Under the pieces are notes generated by a model. That model did not search any database and was not told where the DNA came from. It worked only from the letters and a program-made list of their open reading frames with translations. A stretch of 6,844 bases of DNA from Atopobiaceae bacterium UBA7016 (GTDB lineage Bacteria; Actinomycetota; Coriobacteriia; Coriobacteriales; Atopobiaceae). The number at the start of each line of letters is the position of its first letter. The first letter of the stretch is position 1. The position numbers and the translations under genes were made by a program. Shown here one piece after another: positions 1 through 5,868 of the stretch. The stretch covers positions 1 through 6,844 of the forward strand of contig DJXA01000180.1 of the NCBI GenBank assembly GCA_002449555.1, in the 5' to 3' direction.

Positions 1-610
1 GACCGGTGGCCTCAAGGCGCTGCAGATTACCTCGGTGGTAAACCACCAGACCATCGGCGAGATCGACGCGCTCTTCGACATCATGGTTGACCTGCCCATT
101 GACAGCTGGCGCCTTGCCAACGTAGAACCCATCGGAAGCGCCCTCGTCAACGCGGACATCCTCTTTACGCCCGAGGACTATGCGCGGCTCTTCTCGTTCA
201 TACGGGAGAAGCGCGAACAGCAGTGGCCCGTATCATATGGGTGCTGCCACTATCTGGGACTGGGTTACGAAGGCGAGCTCCGCGACTGGTTCTGGCTCTG
301 CAGCGCGGGAATCCACATCATGTCGGTCATGCACACAGGTGACATCGGCAGCTGTCTGGACATCGAGCGTACGCCGCAAACCGTCTTTGGCAACATCAGA
401 ACCGACGACATCGCCGAGGTGTGGGAGCACGGCTTTGGCATATATCGCCAGGCAAATGGCCTGGCGGAGCGCAACGAAGCGTGCGCGGCCTGCTCACAGA
501 AACGCTGGTGCCGCGGCGACTCCGCGCATAGCTGGGACTTTGCGCATGACGAGCCGCGCATCTGCATGCTGCGCGACTTGCCGGGATTTGTGTCCGTTGC
601 GGAGGCGTAG
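1..610 (+). CDS. Radical SAM/SPASM domain protein, C-terminal part (5' truncated)
   Basis: The reading frame is already open at position 2 and runs to a TAG at 608-610, giving 202 visible residues; the start and the CxxxCxxC radical SAM core lie outside the window. A GTG at 35 is internal and not a credible start, because coding sequence continues upstream of it. The visible part matches the end of a radical SAM barrel ('VEPIGSA', like the PIGRA-type segment of peptide-modifying members) followed by a SPASM domain. Cysteine codons sit at 242, 245, 299, 353, 482, 491, 509 and 563. This gives C-x12-G-x4-C, a 'FGNIRTDDIAEVWE' segment typical of SPASM proteins, then C-x2-C-x5-C and a final Cys. 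Such proteins bind auxiliary 4Fe-4S clusters and usually modify peptides or proteins. The fourth cysteine of the usual C-x2-C-x5-C-x3-C run is Ser (codon 521-523). The substrate cannot be told, since neither the N-terminus nor a partner peptide is visible. The gene is convergent with the nucleoid-associated gene, with 27 bp between the stops and no clear terminator. Confidence 0.85.
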   Translation, partial: TGGLKALQITSVVNHQTIGEIDALFDIMVDLPIDSWRLANVEPIGSALVNADILFTPEDYARLFSFIREKREQQWPVSYGCCHYLGLGYEGELRDWFWLCSAGIHIMSVMHTGDIGSCLDIERTPQTVFGNIRTDDIAEVWEHGFGIYRQANGLAERNEACAACSQKRWCRGDSAHSWDFAHDEPRICMLRDLPGFVSVAEA

Positions 611-637
611 CAGCCGTGCCACGCAGGCGCCCAAGCC

Positions 638-1690
638 CTAGCGGTTGTCGATCCTCGTGACGTTGGCGATGGTGATGGTTAGGCGGCCGTCATCCTCCCG
701 CGTGAACTCAAGGTAGCCGGGACGGTCGGGCAGGTCGGACGGAAAGCTAATCTCAACGCCCGTGTCCGTACGAATGCGATGCGTCTTGGCCATGCGGTTG
801 GCAACGCCGCGGCGCACCGGCACTTCCTCCGGCAGCTGCTGCTCGCGCACCTCCTGCTCAAAGCGCTCGCGCAGGTCCTCGCGGTCACCAAAGACCTCGC
901 GGCCCACCTCCACCGGCTCGACCATCTCCTCGCGCTCGGCAGCCTCTGCCAAGGCCGCCTTGGCGCGGGAGACCTCCAAAGCCGGAGTCAGGCCAGCGTC
1001 CTCGGCCACCTCCTCGACGATCTGCGAGACGGCCGTAAACACGTCCTTGCTCGACGCGCGGGCATGGCAGCGCAGAAACTCGTCGGCAATCACGTTGACC
1101 TCGCGGCCCGCAATGAGCCGCGGCTTATCAGAGAAGTCGATGTCAAGCGTGTCCTCGTTCACCAGGAGGTAGCTCGCCACCTTTTGCGTGGGGCTCGGCA
1201 GCATGCCGTCGTGGCGGTAGATGCCGTTGAAGCCGCCGCCCACCTCATGCGCGAAGGAAAGCTTGCGCGGAAGCACCATCACGGCAAACCAGCGCTTGCC
1301 AGAAGACTCGAAGGCGGCTTCGAGCTCTGCCTCGTTCACCTTTCCTTCAACCTTCATGTCGCCGGTGTCCTCGAACTCGGCCACCAGCACGTCGCACTGC
1401 TCCACGCTGTCGGCGCGGCGCAGCTCCTCCCAAAACCACTGGGCTACCTGCACAGATATGCCCACGAAAGTGTTTTCGTTGGCCAGGTATTGCGACAGCT
1501 GCTCGGCAAAGAGGCTACCTTCCGCAAACTCGCCATGACGGCTCTCGGCACTGGCGGAAATGCGCCTCAGGTGCCGCTGCACATATGACTTGACCTGCTT
1601 GTCCTCAAGCGGCAGCTCCTCCTCCGAGAGGTAGGCGCTGCCGGACTCAAAGTCAAAGGCATGCAGAATGGCGTGGTTGGTACGAATCAT
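638..1690 (-). CDS. 37-kDa nucleoid-associated protein (NdpA/YejK family)
   Basis: This encodes 350 residues, the usual length of the family. The N-terminus (MIRTNHAILHAFDFESG, then a 'LSEEELPLED' stretch) and the C-terminus ('HRIRTDTGVEISFP', about residues 304-317, then a 'DGRLTITIANV' strand near the end) match the nucleoid-associated NA37/NdpA family. The family is cytoplasmic and associates with the chromosome; its exact role is poorly defined. The frame stays open 25 codons upstream to a GTG at 1763-1765. I chose the ATG at 1688-1690 because it gives the family N-terminus and has a GAGAGGA Shine-Dalgarno at 1697-1703 with a 6-nt spacer. The middle region (about residues 220-300) is rich in Glu, Arg and Ala and probably helical. 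The gene lies 78 bp downstream of the NUDIX gene on the same strand, so it could be the last gene of that operon or have its own promoter. It may share transcription with its neighbours, but no functional link is visible. Confidence 0.85.
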   Translation of the reverse strand: MIRTNHAILHAFDFESGSAYLSEEELPLEDKQVKSYVQRHLRRISASAESRHGEFAEGSLFAEQLSQYLANENTFVGISVQVAQWFWEELRRADSVEQCDVLVAEFEDTGDMKVEGKVNEAELEAAFESSGKRWFAVMVLPRKLSFAHEVGGGFNGIYRHDGMLPSPTQKVASYLLVNEDTLDIDFSDKPRLIAGREVNVIADEFLRCHARASSKDVFTAVSQIVEEVAEDAGLTPALEVSRAKAALAEAAEREEMVEPVEVGREVFGDREDLRERFEQEVREQQLPEEVPVRRGVANRMAKTHRIRTDTGVEISFPSDLPDRPGYLEFTREDDGRLTITIANVTRIDNR

Positions 1691-1694
1691 GGGA

Positions 1695-1740
1695 CGTCCT
1701 CTCGTTGCGCGACGGAAGACACATAGTAGCGCAGAGGACG
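1695..1740 (-). promoter_or_regulatory. Predicted 5'-leader hairpin covering the Shine-Dalgarno of the nucleoid-associated gene
   Basis: Read on the minus strand, CGTCCTCT (1740-1733) is exactly complementary to AGAGGACG (1702-1695), which contains the Shine-Dalgarno of the downstream gene. Just inside, GCGC (1732-1729) pairs with GCGC (1710-1707), with a 4-nt bulge on the 3' side and an 18-nt loop. Together this is a 12-bp bulged stem that would hide the ribosome binding site in transcripts reading through from the NUDIX gene. The loop contains TACTAT (1728-1723), a fair -10-like hexamer. A transcript starting from it would lack the upstream arm and leave the site free. The only -35 candidate at 17-bp spacing is poor (CTGTGA), so the promoter is weakly supported. 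The base pairing is seen directly; the regulatory role is inference. Confidence 0.35.
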
Positions 1741-1768
1741 GACAATCACAGAAGTTGTTTGTCACGCG

Positions 1769-2434
1769 TCAGTCCGCACGGGCGGCCTGATAACGAATTG
1801 GCGAGTCGAGACCTCCGCGCGGCCACCTGTCCTGAGCAGATCGATTTCGGGCTGTCACAAGGCGGCTCCGCTCAATGAGCTTCGCGTACACGTGCTTCAC
1901 AAACCAGGGCTCGGTGGAGCGGGCAAGGGCCTCTTCAGGCGTGAGCCAGCCAACCTGGCTGTTCTCGTCAGGCTTGACGCGCACCGACTGGGAGGGGTCA
2001 GCTTCGATCAGGTACGTCACGTTAAGGTGCAGGTGCGACGACACATACGCACCGCGCTTCATGTGCCCGTCAACGGTCAAGACCTCGAGCGAGATAGGCT
2101 CGTCAGAAACGAGCCGCACGTCAGTGAGGCCGCTTTCCTCACGTACCTCACGCAACGCAACACTCGTAAGATCGCGCTCACCATCGGCATGGCCACCCAG
2201 CCACGCCCATGATTGGTACAGATTGTGATACGCCATGAGCACAAGCGAACGGTCGGGCGACACCACCCACGCGGACGCCGTGAAATGCGCCGGGTCTCCC
2301 CTGCCCCAGATGTGCTCGAGTGCCTCGTCGCCCGCCGCCTCAGCGGCGTCAAGCAGCGCCAGCATCACCGAGCGGTCACGCTCCTCCTGCTCGCAGCCGG
2401 GCACAAAGGACGCCAGACACGAACGCACTCCCAC
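1769..2434 (-). CDS. NUDIX hydrolase
   Basis: This encodes 221 residues starting at a GTG with a strong Shine-Dalgarno. NUDIX proteins are cytoplasmic, metal-dependent hydrolases that cut nucleoside diphosphates linked to another group. The NUDIX box starts at Gly81 and ends in REVREESGL (95-103), so the metal-binding glutamates of RExxEE (Glu96, Glu99, Glu100) are all present. The glutamate expected six residues after Gly81 is Arg87, with Glu86 beside it. The flanks ('HFTASAWVV' at 50-58, 'YHNLYQSWAWLGGHADG' at 69-85, 'SSHLHLNVTYL' at 132-142, 'KPDENSQVGW' at 154-163) match a common family annotated only as NUDIX hydrolase, so the substrate is unknown. About 30 basic, low-complexity residues follow 'YAKLIERS' (183-190), beyond where the conserved fold appears to end. 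The gene begins 3 nt after the transporter stop, which suggests coupled translation. Class is secure, substrate is not. Confidence 0.9.
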   Translation of the reverse strand: MGVRSCLASFVPGCEQEERDRSVMLALLDAAEAAGDEALEHIWGRGDPAHFTASAWVVSPDRSLVLMAYHNLYQSWAWLGGHADGERDLTSVALREVREESGLTDVRLVSDEPISLEVLTVDGHMKRGAYVSSHLHLNVTYLIEADPSQSVRVKPDENSQVGWLTPEEALARSTEPWFVKHVYAKLIERSRLVTARNRSAQDRWPRGGLDSPIRYQAARAD

Positions 2435-2437
2435 CGC

Positions 2438-3400
2438 TCAGACCTCCTGCCCCGCTTTAGCTTGCATGCGGCGCAGCATCGCCTTGCCCACGATGGCGGC
2501 AAAGAGCTGCTGGAAGAGCGTGCCGATCATCACGGGAAAGAGCGCACCCGCAGGCAGGTAGGCGGCAGCGAGCACGGCGCCCGCCGAGATGTTGCGGATT
2601 CCGCAGTCAAACATCATGGTGATCATGACATCGTCGCTCTGGCGCGTGGCACGAGCCACCGCACCGCCCACCAAGATACTCAGAGCCGTCAGACACGCCA
2701 CAAAGGCGGCCACCGCAACCAGGCGCGGCGTCAGGTTGAGCACATACTGCGAGATGCCCGTAGCGTTGGTCGCGATGATGATGGGAACGAGAATGCTGGA
2801 GAGAGGCGCCATGACCGGCGAGAGCTCCTCCTTGACACGCCCATGGCTGAGCTGGTTGTACACCACACCGATAACCGCTGGAATCGCAACCATATAGAGC
2901 ATGTCGCCCATCATGCCCATCACGTCCACCTCAACGGACGCCCCGCACAAGAGCTTGAGCGTCCAAGGGATGGAGAACGGGGCCAGAATCGTTGAGACAA
3001 ACATCATGGTCAGCGCCAGGGCAACGTTTCCGCCGTACACGCCCGACCACATGACGGTGGTGGCGCCTACCGGCACGCTTGCCTCAAGTACCAACCCCAC
3101 CACCGTGTCAGGGTCGGCGCCAAACAAAAGGCCGGCGATCAGGCGCACCACGATGGGCGCCGCCGCGTGGATGAGCCCCACCGTCAGAAGCAGCGGCAGC
3201 GGCTTACGCAGCGTCTGTCCGATGCTCTCAAAGTCGTTTCCCAGGGCGTTTTGGAACGTGACGACGGCAAACAGCGTGGGGATGGCCGGTCGAAGCGGAA
3301 TGAGCAGCTGCGGCCAGAGCACGCCCACCAAGATGCACAGTGGCACGATAAACACCATGTTGGCCGAAATCCACTTGCCCAGCCGCTTCCACGTCTCCAT
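2438..3400 (-). CDS. Bile acid:sodium symporter (BASS)-fold transporter
   Basis: This encodes a 320-residue integral membrane protein with about nine to ten hydrophobic segments, the usual size for bacterial BASS proteins. Two family landmarks are recognisable. The first crossover region reads 'SVPVGATTVMWSGVYGGNVALALTM' in two blocks: Pro110-Trp118, and GGNVALAL at 123-130. The second reads 'FDCGIRNISAGA' (264-275), where typical members have 'EVGMQNSG'. The family imports bile acids or other organic anions with sodium, but bacterial members vary in substrate. Most residues that form the two sodium sites in the Neisseria homologue ASBT are changed here, so sodium coupling is doubtful. The frame is open 11 codons further upstream to a GTG (3433-3431). 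I chose the ATG at 3400-3398 because a purine-rich AGAGGGGGAGGG tract (3414-3403) ends two bases before it. It is the first gene of the minus-strand run, followed after 3 nt by the NUDIX gene. Fold is confident, substrate unknown. Confidence 0.8.
   Translation of the reverse strand: METWKRLGKWISANMVFIVPLCILVGVLWPQLLIPLRPAIPTLFAVVTFQNALGNDFESIGQTLRKPLPLLLTVGLIHAAAPIVVRLIAGLLFGADPDTVVGLVLEASVPVGATTVMWSGVYGGNVALALTMMFVSTILAPFSIPWTLKLLCGASVEVDVMGMMGDMLYMVAIPAVIGVVYNQLSHGRVKEELSPVMAPLSSILVPIIIATNATGISQYVLNLTPRLVAVAAFVACLTALSILVGGAVARATRQSDDVMITMMFDCGIRNISAGAVLAAAYLPAGALFPVMIGTLFQQLFAAIVGKAMLRRMQAKAGQEV
2442..2448 (-). promoter_or_regulatory. Strong Shine-Dalgarno for the NUDIX gene, inside the transporter gene
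   Basis: Minus-strand AGGAGGT lies 7 nt before the GTG at 2434-2432 and within the last codons of the transporter gene. It decides the NUDIX start: no other nearby start has comparable support. With a 3-nt gap between stop and start, it implies that the two genes share a transcript. Confidence 0.75.
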
Positions 3401-3402
3401 AG

Positions 3403-3414
3403 CCCTCCCCCTCT
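3403..3414 (-). promoter_or_regulatory. Purine-rich ribosome binding site of the transporter gene
   Basis: Minus-strand AGAGGGGGAGGG lies two bases before the ATG at 3400-3398. The AGAGGGGG part has a normal spacing of about six bases. It supports this ATG over the upstream GTG at 3433-3431. Confidence 0.6.
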
Positions 3415-3460
3415 GATGGAAAAATGCTACCACGGCGCGACAGGAGTAATTTGGCCAATC

Positions 3461-3510
3461 AGGTCCCGCCTCGCAAACGGGACCACCGAGGACTGTCCTT
3501 CGTGGTCCCG
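3461..3510. repeat. Three-armed inverted-repeat element in the divergent intergenic region
   Basis: Three related arms lie within 50 bp: GGTCCCG at 3462-3468, CGGGACCAC at 3478-3486 and GTGGTCCCG at 3502-3510. The middle arm is a perfect 9-bp complement of the right arm (15-nt loop that itself holds AGGAC-T-GTCCT) and a perfect 7-bp complement of the left arm (9-nt loop). The two hairpins exclude each other. No T-run follows on either strand, so it is not a standard intrinsic terminator. It lies about 70 bp upstream of the suf -35 box and is therefore outside the predicted suf transcript. Compact GC-rich palindromes of this kind resemble dispersed intergenic REP-like or MITE-like repeats, which is my preferred reading, but copy number cannot be judged from one window. 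Confidence 0.6.
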
Positions 3511-3583
3511 CAACCGCCCCGTTGGTTCATCGTTTGGAGCGGGCGCTTCCTGTGCACGTGCGGTGAGCGCAGGCAAACAACAA

Positions 3584-3613
3584 TTGAAATGAACGCCGCA
3601 GTCGGGGTAAAAT
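3584..3613 (+). promoter_or_regulatory. Predicted sigma70-type promoter of the suf operon
   Basis: TTGAAA (3584-3589) and TAAAAT (3608-3613) are separated by 18 bp and each differs from the consensus at one position. Transcription would start near 3620, giving a leader of about 50 nt before the sufC ATG. A small CGGG/CCCG inverted repeat (3603-3606 and 3614-3617) flanks the -10 box. It is too short to be called an operator with confidence. No recognisable IscR-, SufR- or Fur-type site was found. Confidence 0.65.
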
Positions 3614-3656
3614 CCCGCACCGTAGCTAGGAATTACAAAGCACCACCCAGACCTAC

Positions 3657-3666
3657 AGGAGAGAGG
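3657..3666 (+). promoter_or_regulatory. Ribosome binding site of sufC
   Basis: AGGAGAGAGG ends four bases before the ATG at 3671; its AGGAGA part has an 8-nt spacer. It confirms the sufC start. Confidence 0.7.
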
Positions 3667-3670
3667 CATC

Positions 3671-4441
3671 ATGCCAGACACGCTGCTCAGCATCAACGGG
3701 CTCTCGGCGGGGACCGAGGACAAGCCCATTCTTCATGACATCAGCCTGACCGTTGACGCAGGTCAGACCCACGTTCTCATGGGCCCCAACGGCGCCGGCA
3801 AGTCCACCCTTGGCCACGTCATCATGGGCGACCCCACCTATCGGGTCGCCTCGGGCTCCATCACCTTTGACGGCACCGACATCACCGAGCTCTCGCCCGA
3901 CAAGCGCTCGCTGGCGGGCATCTTCCTGTCCTACCAGGCGCCGGTCGAGGTTCCGGGCGTGCCCCTGTACAGCTTCCTGCGCACCATCTGCCAGATGCGC
4001 CCCGAGCTCAAGACCACCGCGCGCAAGTTCCGCCAGCGCGTGGCCGACATCTGCAAGCAGCTCGACATGGACGACTCCTTCCTCACCCGCGAGCTCAACG
4101 TGGGCTTCTCCGGCGGCGAGAAGAAGAAGATCGAGATGCTGCAGCTGCTGCTCCTGCAGCCCAAGCTGGCCATCCTCGACGAGACCGACTCCGGCCTGGA
4201 CGTTGACGCACTGGCCATCGTCAGCCGCGGCATCGAGGCCTACCGCCAGGAGTGCGACGGCGCGCTGCTCATCATCACGCACAACACGCGCATCCTCGAG
4301 CGCCTCGACGTCGACCGCACCCACGTTATGGTGCGCGGCAGCCTCGTGGGCGAGGGCGACGCCTCGCTCATCGACGAAATCGACGCCACCGGCTTCGGCC
4401 GCTTTGAGGAGGCCCTGGCCGCGAAGGGCGGTGCGAACTAG
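3671..4441 (+). CDS. sufC: SufC, ATPase of the SufBCD Fe-S cluster assembly complex
   Basis: This encodes 256 residues, the usual SufC length. It is a cytoplasmic ABC-type ATPase that binds SufB and SufD and drives the conformational change needed for Fe-S cluster building; it is not a membrane transporter component. The visible motifs in order are Walker A GPNGAGKST (38-46, Lys44), the Q-loop in 'SYQAPVEVPGV' (Gln89), signature FSGGE followed by KKK (146-153), Walker B LAILDE (166-171, catalytic Glu171), D-loop SGLD (174-177) and switch His204 in IITH. 'SYQAPVEVPGV', 'FSGGEKKK' and 'DETDSGLDVDAL' are SufC hallmarks that separate it from transporter ATPases. It is the first gene of the operon, with a good promoter and ribosome binding site upstream. 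Its TAG stop shares its last base with the GTG start of sufB. Confidence 0.97.
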   Translation: MPDTLLSINGLSAGTEDKPILHDISLTVDAGQTHVLMGPNGAGKSTLGHVIMGDPTYRVASGSITFDGTDITELSPDKRSLAGIFLSYQAPVEVPGVPLYSFLRTICQMRPELKTTARKFRQRVADICKQLDMDDSFLTRELNVGFSGGEKKKIEMLQLLLLQPKLAILDETDSGLDVDALAIVSRGIEAYRQECDGALLIITHNTRILERLDVDRTHVMVRGSLVGEGDASLIDEIDATGFGRFEEALAAKGGAN

Positions 4442-5868
4442 TGAGCGAGACTCCCGAGAGGAAGCGCTCGGAGGTCGCCGACGTCGACCGCTCCCTCTAT
4501 GACTTCGTGATGCCCGAAGAGGGCTACGAGCGCTATGACGACGGGCTGACGCCCGACATCGTGCGCGCCATCTCGGCCAAGAAGGACGAGCCCCAGTGGA
4601 TGCTTGACCTGCGCCTCAAGGCGCTGGACACCTTCCACGAAATGCGCATGGCCGACAACTGGGGCCCGGACACCTCGGGTCTGGACATGGACCACATCTC
4701 AACCTACGTGTCGCCCAAGACCAAGCAGGCGCGCAACTGGGACGAGGTGCCCGAGGACATCAAGACCACCTTCGAGCGCCTAGGCATCCCCGAGGCCGAG
4801 CGCGAGAGCCTGGCCGGCGTGGGCGCCCAGTACGACTCCGAGATCGTGTACCACAACATGCGCGAGGAGGTGGCCGAGCAGGGCGTCATCTACTCCACCA
4901 TCGAGGACGCGCTGCACGACCCCAAGTGGGAGCCGGTGGTGCACCAGTACTTCGGCACGCTCATCCCCATGCGCGACCACAAGTTTGCCGCGCTGCACTA
5001 CGCGGTGTGGTCGGGCGGCTCGTTTGTCTACGTGCCTGAGGGCGTGACGCTCTCCTACCCGTTGCAGAGCTACTTCCGTCTCAACGCCAGCGGCGCAGGC
5101 CAGTTCGAGCACACGCTCATCATTGTCGAACCGGGCGCTGACCTGCACTTTATTGAGGGCTGCTCGGCACCTAAGTACTATGAGGCCAACCTGCACGCAG
5201 GTGCGGTCGAGCTCTTCGTCAAGGACCACGCGCGCCTGCGCTACTCCACCATCGAGAATTGGTCCAAGAACATGTTCAACCTCAACACCAAGCGTGCCAC
5301 GGTTGGTGCTGACGCCAAGATGGAATGGGTCTCGGGCAGCTTCGGCAGCCATGTGAGCTACCTCTACCCCACCACCATCCTCGCCGGCGCGCGCTCGAGC
5401 TGCGAGTTCACTGGCATCACGTTCGCTGGTGCCACGCAGGATCTCGACACCGGTTGCAAGGTCATCCTGAACGGCGCGGACACCACCGCCTCGGTGGACA
5501 CCAAGTCCATCTCCAAGGACGGCGGCGTCAACACATTCCGCAGCTCGGTGGTCATCGGCCGCAAGGCAGACCGTGCCCGTGCCACCGTCAGCTGCTCGTC
5601 GCTCATGCTGGACGACATCAGCCGCTCTGACACCATCCCCGCCATGGACGTGCGCAACGCCACGGCGTCGGTGGGCCACGAGGCAACCATCGGCCGCATC
5701 AGCGATGACACCATCCTGTATCTGATGAGCCGCGGCTGCTCTGAGGCCGAGGCCCGCACCATGGTGGTCAACGGCTTCGCCAACCCGGTCAGCAAGGAGC
5801 TGCCGCTTGAGTACGCCGTCGAGATGAACAACCTCATCAAGCTCGAGATGGAAGGGGCGATTGGCTAA
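4441..5868 (+). CDS. sufB: SufB, Fe-S cluster scaffold subunit
   Basis: This encodes 475 residues, full length for SufB. In the SufBC2D complex SufB receives sulfur and holds the nascent cluster. 'YIEGCSAP'-type Cys241 (here in FIEGCSAP) corresponds to E. coli Cys254, which accepts persulfide sulfur. His413-Glu414 in 'VGHEAT' correspond to the conserved His433/Glu434 pair. The E. coli Cys405 position is Ser394 ('DDISRSDTIP'), and the cysteine-rich N-terminal insert of E. coli SufB is absent; both are usual in Gram-positive-type SufB. 'AISAKKDEPQWML' near residue 43 and 'YAVEMNNLIKLEMEGAIG' at the end are further hallmarks. The GTG start at 4441 overlaps the sufC stop by one base and has only a weak upstream AAGGG at 4424-4428, so translation is probably coupled to sufC. 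The next in-frame ATG (4510) has no ribosome binding site and would remove conserved-looking sequence. Confidence 0.97.
   Translation: MSETPERKRSEVADVDRSLYDFVMPEEGYERYDDGLTPDIVRAISAKKDEPQWMLDLRLKALDTFHEMRMADNWGPDTSGLDMDHISTYVSPKTKQARNWDEVPEDIKTTFERLGIPEAERESLAGVGAQYDSEIVYHNMREEVAEQGVIYSTIEDALHDPKWEPVVHQYFGTLIPMRDHKFAALHYAVWSGGSFVYVPEGVTLSYPLQSYFRLNASGAGQFEHTLIIVEPGADLHFIEGCSAPKYYEANLHAGAVELFVKDHARLRYSTIENWSKNMFNLNTKRATVGADAKMEWVSGSFGSHVSYLYPTTILAGARSSCEFTGITFAGATQDLDTGCKVILNGADTTASVDTKSISKDGGVNTFRSSVVIGRKADRARATVSCSSLMLDDISRSDTIPAMDVRNATASVGHEATIGRISDDTILYLMSRGCSEAEARTMVVNGFANPVSKELPLEYAVEMNNLIKLEMEGAIG

Noticed and set aside
611..637. Possible bidirectional terminator between the convergent genes
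   Set aside because: The 27-bp gap has only short GC-rich repeats and no T-run on either strand.
779..1588. Plus-strand open frame of 269 codons
   Set aside because: It lies opposite the nucleoid-associated gene and its sequence is Leu/Ala/His/Arg-rich without a domain; no ribosome binding site was seen.
2213..2995. Plus-strand open frame of 260 codons spanning the NUDIX/transporter junction
   Set aside because: It crosses two well-supported minus-strand genes and is a His/Arg-rich antisense shadow.
3424..3429. TAGCAT on the minus strand as -10 box for the transporter gene
   Set aside because: No acceptable -35 lies 16-18 bp upstream, so I do not call a promoter; the true start may be elsewhere in the region.
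3427..3729. Minus-strand open frame through the divergent intergenic region
   Set aside because: It overlaps the suf promoter and the sufC start, has no recognisable domain, and covers the palindromic element.
5620..5625. SufB lacking the E. coli Cys405 (Ser394 here) as evidence of a defective scaffold
   Set aside because: Gram-positive-type SufB proteins commonly have Ser in this 'SDTIP' context, so it is a lineage trait and not a defect.
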